DNA of 64,000 nt from Parabacteroides johnsonii DSM 18315 (GTDB taxonomy: Bacteria; Bacteroidota; Bacteroidia; Bacteroidales; Tannerellaceae), in contig NZ_CP102285.1 of NCBI RefSeq assembly GCF_025151045.1, positions 2,046,001 to 2,110,000 of the forward strand, given 5' to 3'. Shown here in pieces: positions 1 through 6,624 of this stretch; positions within the stretch are counted from its first letter, which is position 1; the number at the start of each line of letters is the position of its first letter. The position numbers and the translations under genes are program-made. Under the pieces are notes generated by a model. The model did not search any database. It was not told the DNA's origin and saw only the letters and a program-made list of their open reading frames with translations.

Positions 1-692
1 TGCATCTGTTCGTTCGGTTGGCGCATCTGCTCGATGCTGTCGGCACGCAAGCGAAGGATTTCGCCCGGCCCGACAAATCGGTCTATTTCATAATCCAAGT
101 TAGGCAAACTGCTCGATTCGCTGGTAGCGGCATAGGCTCCGTCTTTTTTACCTATAATAATAGGTGTACGTCCCCACTTGTCACGGGCCACGATGATACC
201 GTCTTCCGTCAGCAACAGCATGGAACAGGAACCTTTGATCCGGTCGTAGACATTTTCAATACCTTCGACAAAATTCTTTCCCTGCGTAATCAGCAACGCT
301 ACCAGTTCGGTCTGGTTCGTCTTGCCCGAACTCAGTTCGGAGAAGTGCATATTCGCTTTCAGCAAATCCTGTTCCAATTCCTCGATGTTATTTATCTTGG
401 CAACCGTCACGATGGCGAACTTACCGAGATGGGAGTTGATGACAATCGGCTGCGCATCCGTATCGCTGATGATACCGATTCCGGCATTTCCCACAAACTT
501 GTCGAGAGCAGGCTCGAACTTTGTACGAAAATAAGAACTTTCCAGATTGTGAATCGAACGGGTAAAACCAGCTTCCTTATCGTATGTAGCCATACCGCCG
601 CGCCGGGTCCCCAAATGAGAATTATAGTCGGTGCCATAGAATAAATCAGTTGAACAGGCCGACTTAGAAATAGTTCCGAAAAAACCACCCAT
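1..692 (-). CDS. PurF-like class II glutamine amidotransferase, N-terminal part (runs off the window)
   Basis: The first 230 codons of a protein that continues beyond the window edge. The start MGGFFGTISKSACSTDLFYG followed by HLGTRRGGMAT has the fold signature of the Ntn-hydrolase glutaminase half of amidophosphoribosyltransferase (PurF), which makes phosphoribosylamine in purine synthesis. Canonical PurF and other class II amidotransferases start Met-Cys-Gly, with the Cys exposed as nucleophile after Met removal; here residue 2 is Gly, and the first Cys is residue 13. The phosphoribosyltransferase half is outside the window, so it cannot be judged. A TACCTTTG -7 box lies 35 nt upstream on the same strand. 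It may be a glutaminase-dead PurF paralogue rather than the pathway enzyme. The family call is firm, the function is not. Confidence 0.8.
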   Translation of the reverse strand, partial: MGGFFGTISKSACSTDLFYGTDYNSHLGTRRGGMATYDKEAGFTRSIHNLESSYFRTKFEPALDKFVGNAGIGIISDTDAQPIVINSHLGKFAIVTVAKINNIEELEQDLLKANMHFSELSSGKTNQTELVALLITQGKNFVEGIENVYDRIKGSCSMLLLTEDGIIVARDKWGRTPIIIGKKDGAYAATSESSSLPNLDYEIDRFVGPGEILRLRADSIEQMRQPNEQM

Positions 693-726
693 TGTAAATA
701 GTGTTTTTGATTTTTGAATTTGGTTG

Positions 727-734
727 CAAAGGTA
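727..734 (-). promoter_or_regulatory. -7 box of the PurF-like gene
   Basis: TACCTTTG on the minus strand matches the Bacteroidales -7 consensus TAnnTTTG, 35 nt upstream of the start codon. No clear TTTG -33 box lies at the usual 19-20 nt spacing, so the call rests on one box. Confidence 0.45.
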
Positions 735-760
735 CAAGATTATTTACAAAATGTCACTAC

Positions 761-830
761 TACCCCATCAAAATCGAATTTATACCCCATGTATTTAGAA
801 TTAGTAGCAAGGGTAATATTTTTTAACAAA
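761..830 (+). repeat. TACCCC/22-bp element, copy 1
   Basis: TACCCC boxes begin at 761 and 783, a third related box (TAGCAA) at 805, all exactly 22 bp apart. The element ends in the 20-bp block GGGTAATATTTTTTAACAAA (811-830), identical in two other places in this window. It points toward the SRP RNA promoter, whose -33 box is 161 bp downstream, and lies behind the divergent PurF-like gene. The rest of the 693-990 gap shows nothing recognisable; an open frame through it has no coding character. Confidence 0.7.
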
Positions 831-991
831 GCTATTTCACATCAATGTCCTGTTTTCACTACCAAAACGACAAATAGAACTTTCCAACAAATTACATGCT
901 CAAATATTTTGCATACATTTTTTAACACACCTAAAAACAAAAGGTTTCCAACCACTTACAAACAAATAAGGTCTGCCCCCGCAAAAAACAC

Positions 992-1021
992 TTGTATTGT
1001 AAAAAATAATATCTACTTTTG
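992..1021 (+). promoter_or_regulatory. Promoter of the SRP RNA / tRNA-Thr unit
   Basis: TTG (992-994), 19 nt, then TACTTTTG (1014-1021), a full match to the Bacteroidales promoter. The predicted transcription start, about 7 nt downstream, falls on the first base of the SRP RNA stem at 1027-1028. Confidence 0.8.
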
Positions 1022-1026
1022 CACCC

Positions 1027-1122
1027 GGGTAAGTCCTACACGGCATGCTCCCTCGGAATCCCCCAGGGCTTGACCGCAGCAAGGGTACTTGGTTGTAGCG
1101 GCGCGATGTAGTAAGCTTACCC
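1027..1122 (+). ncRNA. ffs: Signal recognition particle RNA, small bacterial type (4.5S)
   Basis: About 96 nt whose ends pair (GGGTAAG at 1027-1033 with CTTACCC at 1116-1122), giving the closed hairpin of bacterial SRP RNA. The distal arm holds CAGGGCTTGACCGCAGCAAG around 1063-1082, which fits the helix 8 region that binds Ffh, with its AGCA internal loop. The RNA works with Ffh to target nascent membrane proteins. A good promoter is placed exactly upstream, and tRNA-Thr follows 4 nt after the 3' end, so the two are probably cut from one transcript. The tip loop sequence differs from the common GGAA form. Confidence 0.82.
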
Positions 1123-1126
1123 ACCT

Positions 1127-1200
1127 GCCTCTTTAGCTCAGTTGGCCAGAGCACGTGATTTGTAATCTCGGGGTCGTTGGTTCGAATCCGACAAGAGGCT
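1127..1200 (+). tRNA. tRNA-Thr (UGU)
   Basis: Cloverleaf with acceptor GCCTCTT/AAGAGGC (1127-1133 and 1193-1199), D arm AGCTCAGTTGG, anticodon loop TTTGTAA reading UGU, and T arm GGTTCGAATCC. The CCA end is not encoded. Confidence 0.95.
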
Positions 1201-1210
1201 CAAAATAAAT

Positions 1211-1272
1211 GGACAATTGACAATTGACAATTAAGAAAAATATTTAATTGCGATTGTCAATTGTCCTTTTTT
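1211..1272 (+). terminator. Terminator after tRNA-Thr built from AATTGTC repeats
   Basis: Perfect 14-bp arms GGACAATTGACAAT (1211-1224) and ATTGTCAATTGTCC (1253-1266) followed by six Ts. The arms are made of tandem AATTGTC units. Further loose copies continue to about 1340 and run into the next promoter. Confidence 0.75.
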
Positions 1273-1346
1273 ATTTTCAATTGTTAATTATCTGTTAATC
1301 GTTCGTTAATTGTCAATTGTCAGTTGCCAATTGTCAATTCTAAGCA

Positions 1347-1376
1347 TTGTATATTCTCACAAAAGGATTAATTTTG
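1347..1376 (+). promoter_or_regulatory. Promoter of the DUF4199 operon
   Basis: TTG at 1347-1349, 19 nt, TAATTTTG at 1369-1376. The predicted start of transcription near 1383 argues for the ATG at 1407 and against the in-frame codons at 1347 and 1380. Confidence 0.7.
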
Positions 1377-1406
1377 CTGATGAGAACATTAAAAAACAGC
1401 ATTATC

Positions 1407-1937
1407 ATGGAAGAGAATAAAGGTTTACTGTTGAAGTGCGCGATGTCTTATGGCCTGGCGATGGGCATCTATTGGGTGATAAAATATCTGTTCCTTATTT
1501 TCGGATATTCCATCCCCTCGCTCATCTTTATTTATGAAGGCCTAAGCCTTGCCGTTCCTTTCATAGCCTACTACCTGACCAAGCGTTACCGGCAGGACAT
1601 AGGAGGAAGCATCAGTTTCTTCCACGCATGGCGGTTCGGAATCATGCTGTACTTCTTTGCTGCCTTGATCGTCTCGATCGAGCATTTCATATTCTTTCAG
1701 TTTATCGCTCCGCCCGACTTCCTGAGCAATACGATTACACAAGCTATAGTAGCGCTGAAGAACGCAGGCTTCAACAGCGAAGTGATCGAGACCATCAGCC
1801 GGACCAACTTCACTCCCATCCACATGGCTATTCAACAGATTTTCAATAATATATTTTACGGAATCATATTATCCATACCGGTAGCAGCACTGGTTTGCCG
1901 AGGTCGAACAGCAAGCCCTGTGCCCGAAGAAAAATAA
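1407..1937 (+). CDS. DUF4199 family membrane protein
   Basis: A 176-residue protein with about four transmembrane segments (roughly residues 10-30, 38-56, 72-95 and 140-165), typical of the DUF4199 family common in Bacteroidetes. Its biochemical role is not known. The start MEENKGLLLK was preferred because the promoter's -7 box sits at 1369-1376 and would place the two earlier in-frame starts before or at the transcription start. It leads a plus-strand operon: the glycosyltransferase starts 20 nt downstream. In this family the DUF4199 gene is often found beside a polyprenyl-phosphate glycosyltransferase, so a shared role in envelope glycolipid work is plausible but inferred. Confidence 0.8.
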   Translation: MEENKGLLLKCAMSYGLAMGIYWVIKYLFLIFGYSIPSLIFIYEGLSLAVPFIAYYLTKRYRQDIGGSISFFHAWRFGIMLYFFAALIVSIEHFIFFQFIAPPDFLSNTITQAIVALKNAGFNSEVIETISRTNFTPIHMAIQQIFNNIFYGIILSIPVAALVCRGRTASPVPEEK

Positions 1938-1957
1938 GAAGAAAATAAAAACAAATA

Positions 1958-2911
1958 ATGGACATATCAGTAGTTATACCACTGTACAATGAAGCCGAGT
2001 CTCTTCCAGAATTGTTTGCATGGATAGAGCGGGTGATGAAAGAACATAATTTCAGTTACGAAGTAATTTTTATCAATGACGGAAGCACGGACAACTCCTG
2101 GGAAGTGATCGAAGCCCTTAAAAGCAAGAACCCGGAAGTGGTACACGCGGTCAAGTTCCGTCGTAATTACGGCAAATCCCCCGGTCTGAACTGTGGTTTC
2201 CAACGGGCAAAGGGAGATGTGGTCATCACGATGGACGCTGACCTGCAGGACAGCCCCGACGAGATTCCCGAACTGTACAGGATGATCACCGAAGACGGTT
2301 ATGACCTCGTGTCCGGTTGGAAGAAAAAGCGCTACGACCCGCTGTCGAAAACCATCCCGACCAAGCTGTTCAACGCTACAGCACGCAAATTCTCCGGCAT
2401 TACGAACCTGCACGACTTCAACTGCGGGCTGAAGGCTTACAAAAACATCGTAATCAAGAACATAGAAATCTATAACGATATGCACCGCTACATTCCCTAT
2501 CTTGCCAAGATAGCAGGATTCAGCAAGATTGGCGAAAAGGTGGTGCAACACCAAGCACGCAAGTACGGAACGACAAAGTTCGGACTGAACCGCTTTGTAA
2601 ACGGTTACCTGGACCTGATCACCCTCTGGTTCACCTCCAAATTCGGCAAGAAGCCGATGCATTTCTTCGGATTATGGGGAAGCGTGATGTTTTTCATCGG
2701 TTTCATCGCACTGGTCATTGTGTTGAGCGCGAAACTGATTTCCATCTGTACGGGAGATTTGCGACCACTGGTCACCAACTCACCTTACTTCTATGTTTCG
2801 CTAACAGCCATGATCCTCGGAACGCAGATGTTCCTCGCGGGATTCATCGGAGAACTGATTTCAAGAGATTCACCTAACCGGAACAAATATAAAATCGAAA
2901 CGGAATTATGA
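1958..2911 (+). CDS. Family 2 glycosyltransferase, polyprenyl-phosphate type (GtrB/DPM1-like)
   Basis: 317 residues. The N-terminal GT-A domain (about 1-225) carries VVIPLYNEAESLPEL, the nucleotide-binding FINDGSTD, and the DXD-type MDADLQD. Two C-terminal transmembrane helices (about 233-258 and 275-300) anchor it in the inner membrane. Such enzymes move a sugar from a nucleotide sugar to undecaprenyl phosphate for later use in the periplasm. The sugar cannot be read from the sequence. The gene overlaps the nitroreductase start by 4 nt (ATGA), which suggests translational coupling, and follows the DUF4199 gene closely. Confidence 0.88.
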   Translation: MDISVVIPLYNEAESLPELFAWIERVMKEHNFSYEVIFINDGSTDNSWEVIEALKSKNPEVVHAVKFRRNYGKSPGLNCGFQRAKGDVVITMDADLQDSPDEIPELYRMITEDGYDLVSGWKKKRYDPLSKTIPTKLFNATARKFSGITNLHDFNCGLKAYKNIVIKNIEIYNDMHRYIPYLAKIAGFSKIGEKVVQHQARKYGTTKFGLNRFVNGYLDLITLWFTSKFGKKPMHFFGLWGSVMFFIGFIALVIVLSAKLISICTGDLRPLVTNSPYFYVSLTAMILGTQMFLAGFIGELISRDSPNRNKYKIETEL

Positions 2912-3432
2912 ACCTGTTGGAACTGGCACAGAAACGTTGTTCGGTACGCAAGTACGCGTCCTTCCCAGTAGAAGACGAGAAATTGGCATATATCCTGGAA
3001 GCCGGACGTATGGCCCCATCGGCAGTCAACTTCCAGCCTTGGTATTTCATCATAATCCGACAAGAAGCAGGAAGGACAAAAATCCAGGAATGCTATGCAC
3101 GCGAATGGTTCCGGTCCGCACCGCTCTACATTCTTATCTGCGGCGACCATAGCCAGTCATGGAAACGTTCTTCGGATCAGAAAGATCATATGGACATCGA
3201 TGTGGCAATCGCCACGGAACATATCAGCTTAGCAGCCGCTGAACAAGGTCTGGGCAGCTGCTGGGTTTGTAACTTTGACACGGATCTATGCCGGAAGCAT
3301 TTCAATTTACCAGAAACAATAGAACCGGCGATTATACTCACGATAGGTTATCCGGAAAGTCCGGACCTTTTCGAACAGACTCCCAAAAAACGGAAAGCGT
3401 TGGAGGAGATCATCAAGGAAGAAACATTTTAG
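2908..3432 (+). CDS. Nitroreductase family protein
   Basis: 174 residues with the FMN-binding pattern of the family: RCSVRKYASFPVEDEKL near the start, GRMAPSAVNFQPWYF around 30-47, and AAAEQGLGSCWVCNF around 110-125. Members reduce quinones, nitro compounds or flavins with NAD(P)H in the cytoplasm, usually as dimers. The true substrate is unknown. It shares an ATGA overlap with the glycosyltransferase and ends 6 nt before mntP, so it is co-transcribed with both. The length is at the short end for the family but no motif is missing. Confidence 0.85.
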   Translation: MNLLELAQKRCSVRKYASFPVEDEKLAYILEAGRMAPSAVNFQPWYFIIIRQEAGRTKIQECYAREWFRSAPLYILICGDHSQSWKRSSDQKDHMDIDVAIATEHISLAAAEQGLGSCWVCNFDTDLCRKHFNLPETIEPAIILTIGYPESPDLFEQTPKKRKALEEIIKEETF

Positions 3433-3438
3433 TGTAAT

Positions 3439-4005
3439 ATGTCATTTTTAGAAATAGTGTTACTGGCAGTGGGATTGTCAATGGACAGTCTCGCAGTTTC
3501 TGTCACCGGCGGAGCTCTCATACAAAACTACAGACATCACCACATGCTGAAGATCGGCTGCGTGATGGGGGTTTTTCAAGCAGGGATGACCATAGCGGGC
3601 TACCTGGCGGGGATGAGCTTCAAGAAATACATCACGGCATTCGATCACTGGATCGCTTTCCTTCTGTTACTTTACCTCGGAGGCAAAATGATATACGAAA
3701 GCACCCAGGAGCAGGAGGAGGATTGCAGAACGAATCCTCTGTGCTACAAGACTCTGTACGGATTAGGCATTGCGACAAGTATCGATGCACTGGCAGTCGG
3801 CATATCGCTAGCCTGCATCGAATCGGCCATTGCGCTGGAAGCCCTGACAATAGGGATCGTCACCTTCTTGCTTTCGGCTTTCGGAGTTTACTTCGGAAAC
3901 CACTTCGGCCGCAAGATCGATCTCAAACTGGACCTGATCGGCGGATTGATCCTAATCGGCATCGGGACCAAGATTCTGATTGAGCATCTTTATTTTAACG
4001 GATAA
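3439..4005 (+). CDS. mntP: Manganese efflux pump MntP
   Basis: 188 residues and six transmembrane helices in two repeats. The paired acidic motifs GLSMDSLAVSVTGG (about 13-26) and ATSIDALAVGISLA (about 113-126) are the hallmarks of MntP and hold the Asp residues needed for Mn(II) export across the inner membrane. It is the last gene of the four-gene operon. In many bacteria mntP follows a Mn riboswitch (yybP-ykoY); none can lie here because the upstream gap is only 6 nt. The gene faces the HU-like gene tail to tail. Confidence 0.9.
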   Translation: MSFLEIVLLAVGLSMDSLAVSVTGGALIQNYRHHHMLKIGCVMGVFQAGMTIAGYLAGMSFKKYITAFDHWIAFLLLLYLGGKMIYESTQEQEEDCRTNPLCYKTLYGLGIATSIDALAVGISLACIESAIALEALTIGIVTFLLSAFGVYFGNHFGRKIDLKLDLIGGLILIGIGTKILIEHLYFNG

Positions 4006-4034
4006 ATTATCATTTTTCACCTTCACATATTCTC

Positions 4035-4057
4035 AAACAACTATAAACCAGTTGTTT
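4035..4057. terminator. Possible two-way terminator between mntP and the HU-like gene
   Basis: Short hairpin AAACAACT/AGTTGTTT with a 7-nt loop, between convergent genes and spanning the stop of the HU-like gene. The T tracts on either side are short, so activity is uncertain. Confidence 0.4.
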
Positions 4058-4691
4058 CCTGTGAGCCTGGTGAATGCACCTCAAGGTTCTTCCCCACTAT
4101 ATAAATCGAAGCTCGTGCTGCACCGAGACAGTCGATCTTACCCGTCTCTCGAAGCTCCTTGAGGCAGCGGTTCGCCGTGGTACGGATAAAACCGTAAAGT
4201 GTTTGAAAACCAATACGAGTTATATGGTCATGCGTAGCAAAATAACCAGCAAGAAGCGCATCGAGCCGTTCGCCCGCCACAAGTCCGCTCGAATGGTTCT
4301 TACGCGGAGCCCGTTCGAAGCGTGCTATCCTAAGACGTTTCCTCAACTCGGCTTCTGACCGAAAAGCAACCGACTTGAAACGTATCGATTCCGCCCTTAT
4401 TTCCTTCGTAGATTGTATCGGCGGACATTCAAGCGTGATTTGCAAATACCCCAACCCTTCGATATGAATACGGTTTCCATCTTTCAGCTCTTCGATGACG
4501 ACATCACTGAGCGAAGAAAGGACAGCCTTCACATCGGCCGGCGTCACCGTACAACGACTATGTATCCGCTGTGTCAGTTTATTCGTGTCGACAGTTCCAT
4601 AAGGAACCACCCGCGCATGGTAGCGCACCCGTTTCTTGCTATCCTTTGGAGAAGGGTTCTTATAAAAATCATATTGTACAGCCATATTCAT
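4041..4691 (-). CDS. HU-like DNA-binding protein (HU-HIG type)
   Basis: 216 residues; a start two codons later (MAVQYDFYKNP) is equally possible. The first ~125 residues resemble the Bacteroidetes HU family, including AVQYDFYKNPSPKD and the central GNRIHIEGLGYLQITLE, which corresponds to the beta-arm region. A basic C-terminal extension (about 125-216) goes beyond the usual ~95-residue HU and looks helix-rich; its DHITRIGFQTLYGFIRTTAN part could be a winged-helix-like segment. Such proteins bind DNA and shape the nucleoid or mobile elements. It stands alone, with a 22-bp repeat array 50 nt upstream and an IS110 element beyond. Confidence 0.8.
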   Translation of the reverse strand: MNMAVQYDFYKNPSPKDSKKRVRYHARVVPYGTVDTNKLTQRIHSRCTVTPADVKAVLSSLSDVVIEELKDGNRIHIEGLGYLQITLECPPIQSTKEIRAESIRFKSVAFRSEAELRKRLRIARFERAPRKNHSSGLVAGERLDALLAGYFATHDHITRIGFQTLYGFIRTTANRCLKELRETGKIDCLGAARASIYIVGKNLEVHSPGSQETTGL

Positions 4692-4738
4692 CTGAATTTA
4701 GTCATGTTCTAATCCTGCAGCAGGCAGTTTTTAATCTT

Positions 4739-4804
4739 TCCACAAGCGTGAAACGTACTTTCCACACCTGTGGGCCATATTTTCCACATTTGTGGAACGA
4801 GGGG
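4739..4804. repeat. 22-bp hairpin array A (three units) upstream of the HU-like gene
   Basis: TTCCACA begins at 4739, 4761 and 4783, exactly 22 bp apart. The second and third units close as CCACA-N2-TGTGG and TTCCACA-N2-TGTGGAA; the first closes only weakly. Hairpin centres fall at 4746.5, 4768.5 and 4790.5. The remainder of the 4692-4966 gap shows nothing else clear. Confidence 0.7.
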
Positions 4805-4966
4805 GTGAATTCTAAGTCCTTTCCAAACAATATCTCTCAAATCTTACCCAAGTTTACGAACATTAACGTATCCTTGGGTAAGTTCGTATATAGACATAAC
4901 AACTCTTCAGAAGTGTATAGCTACTTCCTAAACCTAAGATGTTTTCGAAGTTAAGGACCTTTTTTA

Positions 4967-5962
4967 TTATACGGCTAATGCTACAAATGGAGTCTGCCTT
5001 CGTATCACAGCAAAAGATCTTGCTATGATTTTGGCTCTTACTGCATTGATTACAGATGCTTTATGTTTCCCCTCCGCTATTTTCCTTTTATAATATGCTT
5101 TCATCTGCGGATCCCAAGATATGGCAGTAATAGCTGCTCGGGTAAGGTATACTTTTACTTCTTTGTTAGCCAATGAAGAAGTCTGCGTTTTTCCCCGTAT
5201 GGAAATACCTGAAGTATGTTCAAATGGGGCAACCCCACAATAGCAGGCAAATTTCCTCGGGGTGTCAAATCTTTGAAAATTGTCAGTAACACACAGTAAT
5301 ACAATGGCATTGATAATTCCTATTCCTTTTATACTTCTTAATAGCAAGTAGTTTGTGTAAAGCGATGTACTGGCGGCTATTAGTTGCTCCATATCTTCTT
5401 CCACTTCCAGGATCTTTTCTTTTATCGACTTGAGCTGCTCTTCCAAAAAAGAAATGGATTCTGTCACATCAGCCAACTTAGCCATCTGGGAGAATGTTTC
5501 CAATAACTTTATGCTTGATACTTTTTGCTTGACCAAATTGTCACGTATAATAATCCATCCCCGCAGTCTCACCAAGTCTTTGTTAGGTAATTTGTATAAC
5601 TCTAGTTTTCGATAATGTAATACCGCATAGTTCGCTATCCTTTTGGCGTCAATGCGGTCATTTTTGCCTCGTTGTAGGCCCATGGACTTCTTGATGGTCA
5701 ACGGGCAAACCAAAGCCAGGGAAAATCCCATGGAGACACTGGAAACAGATAACTCTGTGACATAGCTTCCCATGTTTTCAGCACAGAACAAGAGTTTGGA
5801 TAAAGAGAGATGATAACCTGCTATCCAATCCAATAAAGATTGGATCCCTTCTGGAGTGTTATCAAAAGACTTGTGAGACAACTCTTTTTCGGCCGCAGAC
5901 ATTAATGATGCATCGAAAGTTTTTTTTCCTACATCAAGACCTACAAAATGAGAATAATTCAT
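4967..5962 (-). CDS. IS110 family transposase (DEDD recombinase), apparently intact
   Basis: 331 residues from MNYSHFVGLDVGKKT; a start nine codons earlier is possible but weakens the fit with the family. The N-terminal RuvC-like DEDD domain shows GLDVGKKTFDA, an acidic residue in LLFCAENMGSYV, and KNDRIDAKRIANYA (about 100-115). The C-terminal Transposase_20 domain shows LRSIKGIGIINAI and FACYCGVAPFEHTSG, with the conserved Ser region following. No frameshift is visible, so it could be active. IS110 enzymes recombine DNA guided by an RNA transcribed from the element's noncoding end; a structured noncoding stretch lies directly upstream here. Element ends were not fixed, as this family usually lacks terminal inverted repeats. 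Confidence 0.92.
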   Translation of the reverse strand: MNYSHFVGLDVGKKTFDASLMSAAEKELSHKSFDNTPEGIQSLLDWIAGYHLSLSKLLFCAENMGSYVTELSVSSVSMGFSLALVCPLTIKKSMGLQRGKNDRIDAKRIANYAVLHYRKLELYKLPNKDLVRLRGWIIIRDNLVKQKVSSIKLLETFSQMAKLADVTESISFLEEQLKSIKEKILEVEEDMEQLIAASTSLYTNYLLLRSIKGIGIINAIVLLCVTDNFQRFDTPRKFACYCGVAPFEHTSGISIRGKTQTSSLANKEVKVYLTRAAITAISWDPQMKAYYKRKIAEGKHKASVINAVRAKIIARSFAVIRRQTPFVALAV

Positions 5963-6023
5963 AATTTTGTATTTTACAGTATTAAACATGAAGGAGAAAC
6001 AGCTAATACATTTATTAGGTCGT

Positions 6024-6128
6024 GAACCTACAATTCTAACTGGCTAGGTTCTCCTATTAAGAGAGTTGCAGTCTGATTCAGCCTATAGTCATTTAAGACT
6101 AGTGTCAAAGTTAGTTCACTGCAACTCT
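6024..6128 (-). ncRNA. Candidate bridge RNA of the IS110 element
   Basis: On the minus strand a TATATTTG -7 box (6135-6142) is followed by two stem-loops. The first pairs AGAGTTGCAGT with ACTGCAACTCT (6062-6072 with 6118-6128) around a 45-nt loop; the second pairs GAACCTA with TAGGTTC (6024-6030 with 6045-6051) around a 14-nt loop. Two stems with open internal sequence, upstream of an IS110 transposase, is the arrangement described for IS110 bridge RNAs such as that of IS621. The assignment of target and donor loops was not attempted. Confidence 0.5.
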
Positions 6129-6134
6129 TCTTTT

Positions 6135-6181
6135 CAAATATACACTTATATTTTATTGTGATATTTAATACTGCAAATGTA
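6135..6181 (-). promoter_or_regulatory. Two -7 boxes reading into the IS110 noncoding region
   Basis: TATATTTG (6135-6142) and TACATTTG (6174-6181) on the minus strand both fit TAnnTTTG. Neither has a clear -33 box at 19-20 nt. Confidence 0.45.
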
Positions 6182-6246
6182 AATGTGTCAAAATTCCCCC
6201 TTTCTTTTTTTATGCTGGACAACATATAAAGTAAAGTCTAAAAAAA

Positions 6247-6385
6247 TTGTTTTGTATAAAATAAAATTGTTCCTTTGCAAAGTCACTCGTTTTAAGAGAT
6301 ATTATAAGTAGAGAGTAACCAAGCAAAAGAAGCCTTGATTATACGGGATGTGTAGCTTGACAACTTATCGTGTCAGGCTTTTTTT
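6247..6385 (+). ncRNA. Possible small transcript between the two insertion sequences
   Basis: TTG (6247-6249), 20 nt, TTCCTTTG (6270-6277, one mismatch to consensus), then no reading frame, then a terminator at 6354-6385. This would give an RNA of about 100 nt from near 6285. It may equally be a leftover promoter and terminator of a gene split by the insertions. Confidence 0.3.
6354..6385 (+). terminator. Intrinsic terminator upstream of the IS1182 remnant
   Basis: AGCTTGACA (6354-6362) pairs with TGTCAGGCT (6371-6379) through one G-T wobble, followed by seven Ts. Confidence 0.65.
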
Positions 6386-6451
6386 GTAATATGGGATTGA
6401 CAAGGATAAATAATAATATAATAATGACAGCCGAAACTTTAATTATGACGA

Positions 6452-6486
6452 GGAGCGTGTCCCATATTTGGGGCGCGCTCCTTTTG
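6452..6486 (+). terminator. GC-rich hairpin, terminator or left end of the IS1182-type element
   Basis: Twelve-pair stem GGAGCGTGTCCC (6452-6463) with GGGGCGCGCTCC (6470-6481), then TTTT. The outer sequence shares a GTGTC core with the hairpin at 8307-8347 read inward, so it may mark the left end of the insertion sequence. Confidence 0.5.
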
Positions 6487-6624
6487 TAAAAACCGGTATT
6501 CACACAGCAGTCTTATTCTTTTTATAAGATATGAAAATCAAGATAAATAACTTGATTTTCTATTGCAAGAACTTGCCCAAGTTCTGATATTTTTGTAATT
6601 TAGTGACATATAAACGCTTGCAAG

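Larger units (their letters stand above)
4967..6181 (-). mobile_element. IS110-type insertion sequence (ends approximate)
   Basis: Made of the transposase gene and about 220 bp of upstream noncoding DNA with two -7 boxes and two stem-loops. The limits given are the gene end and the outer promoter box, not proven termini. Confidence 0.6.

Noticed and set aside
714-1073. Open reading frame of 119 codons upstream of the SRP RNA
   Set aside because: It runs through the TACCCC element, the SRP promoter and half of the SRP RNA and has no coding character; the RNA evidence is stronger.
6028-6225. 65-codon frame on the minus strand upstream of the IS110 transposase
   Set aside because: It overlaps the structured noncoding segment and has no family signature; a noncoding RNA explains the region better.
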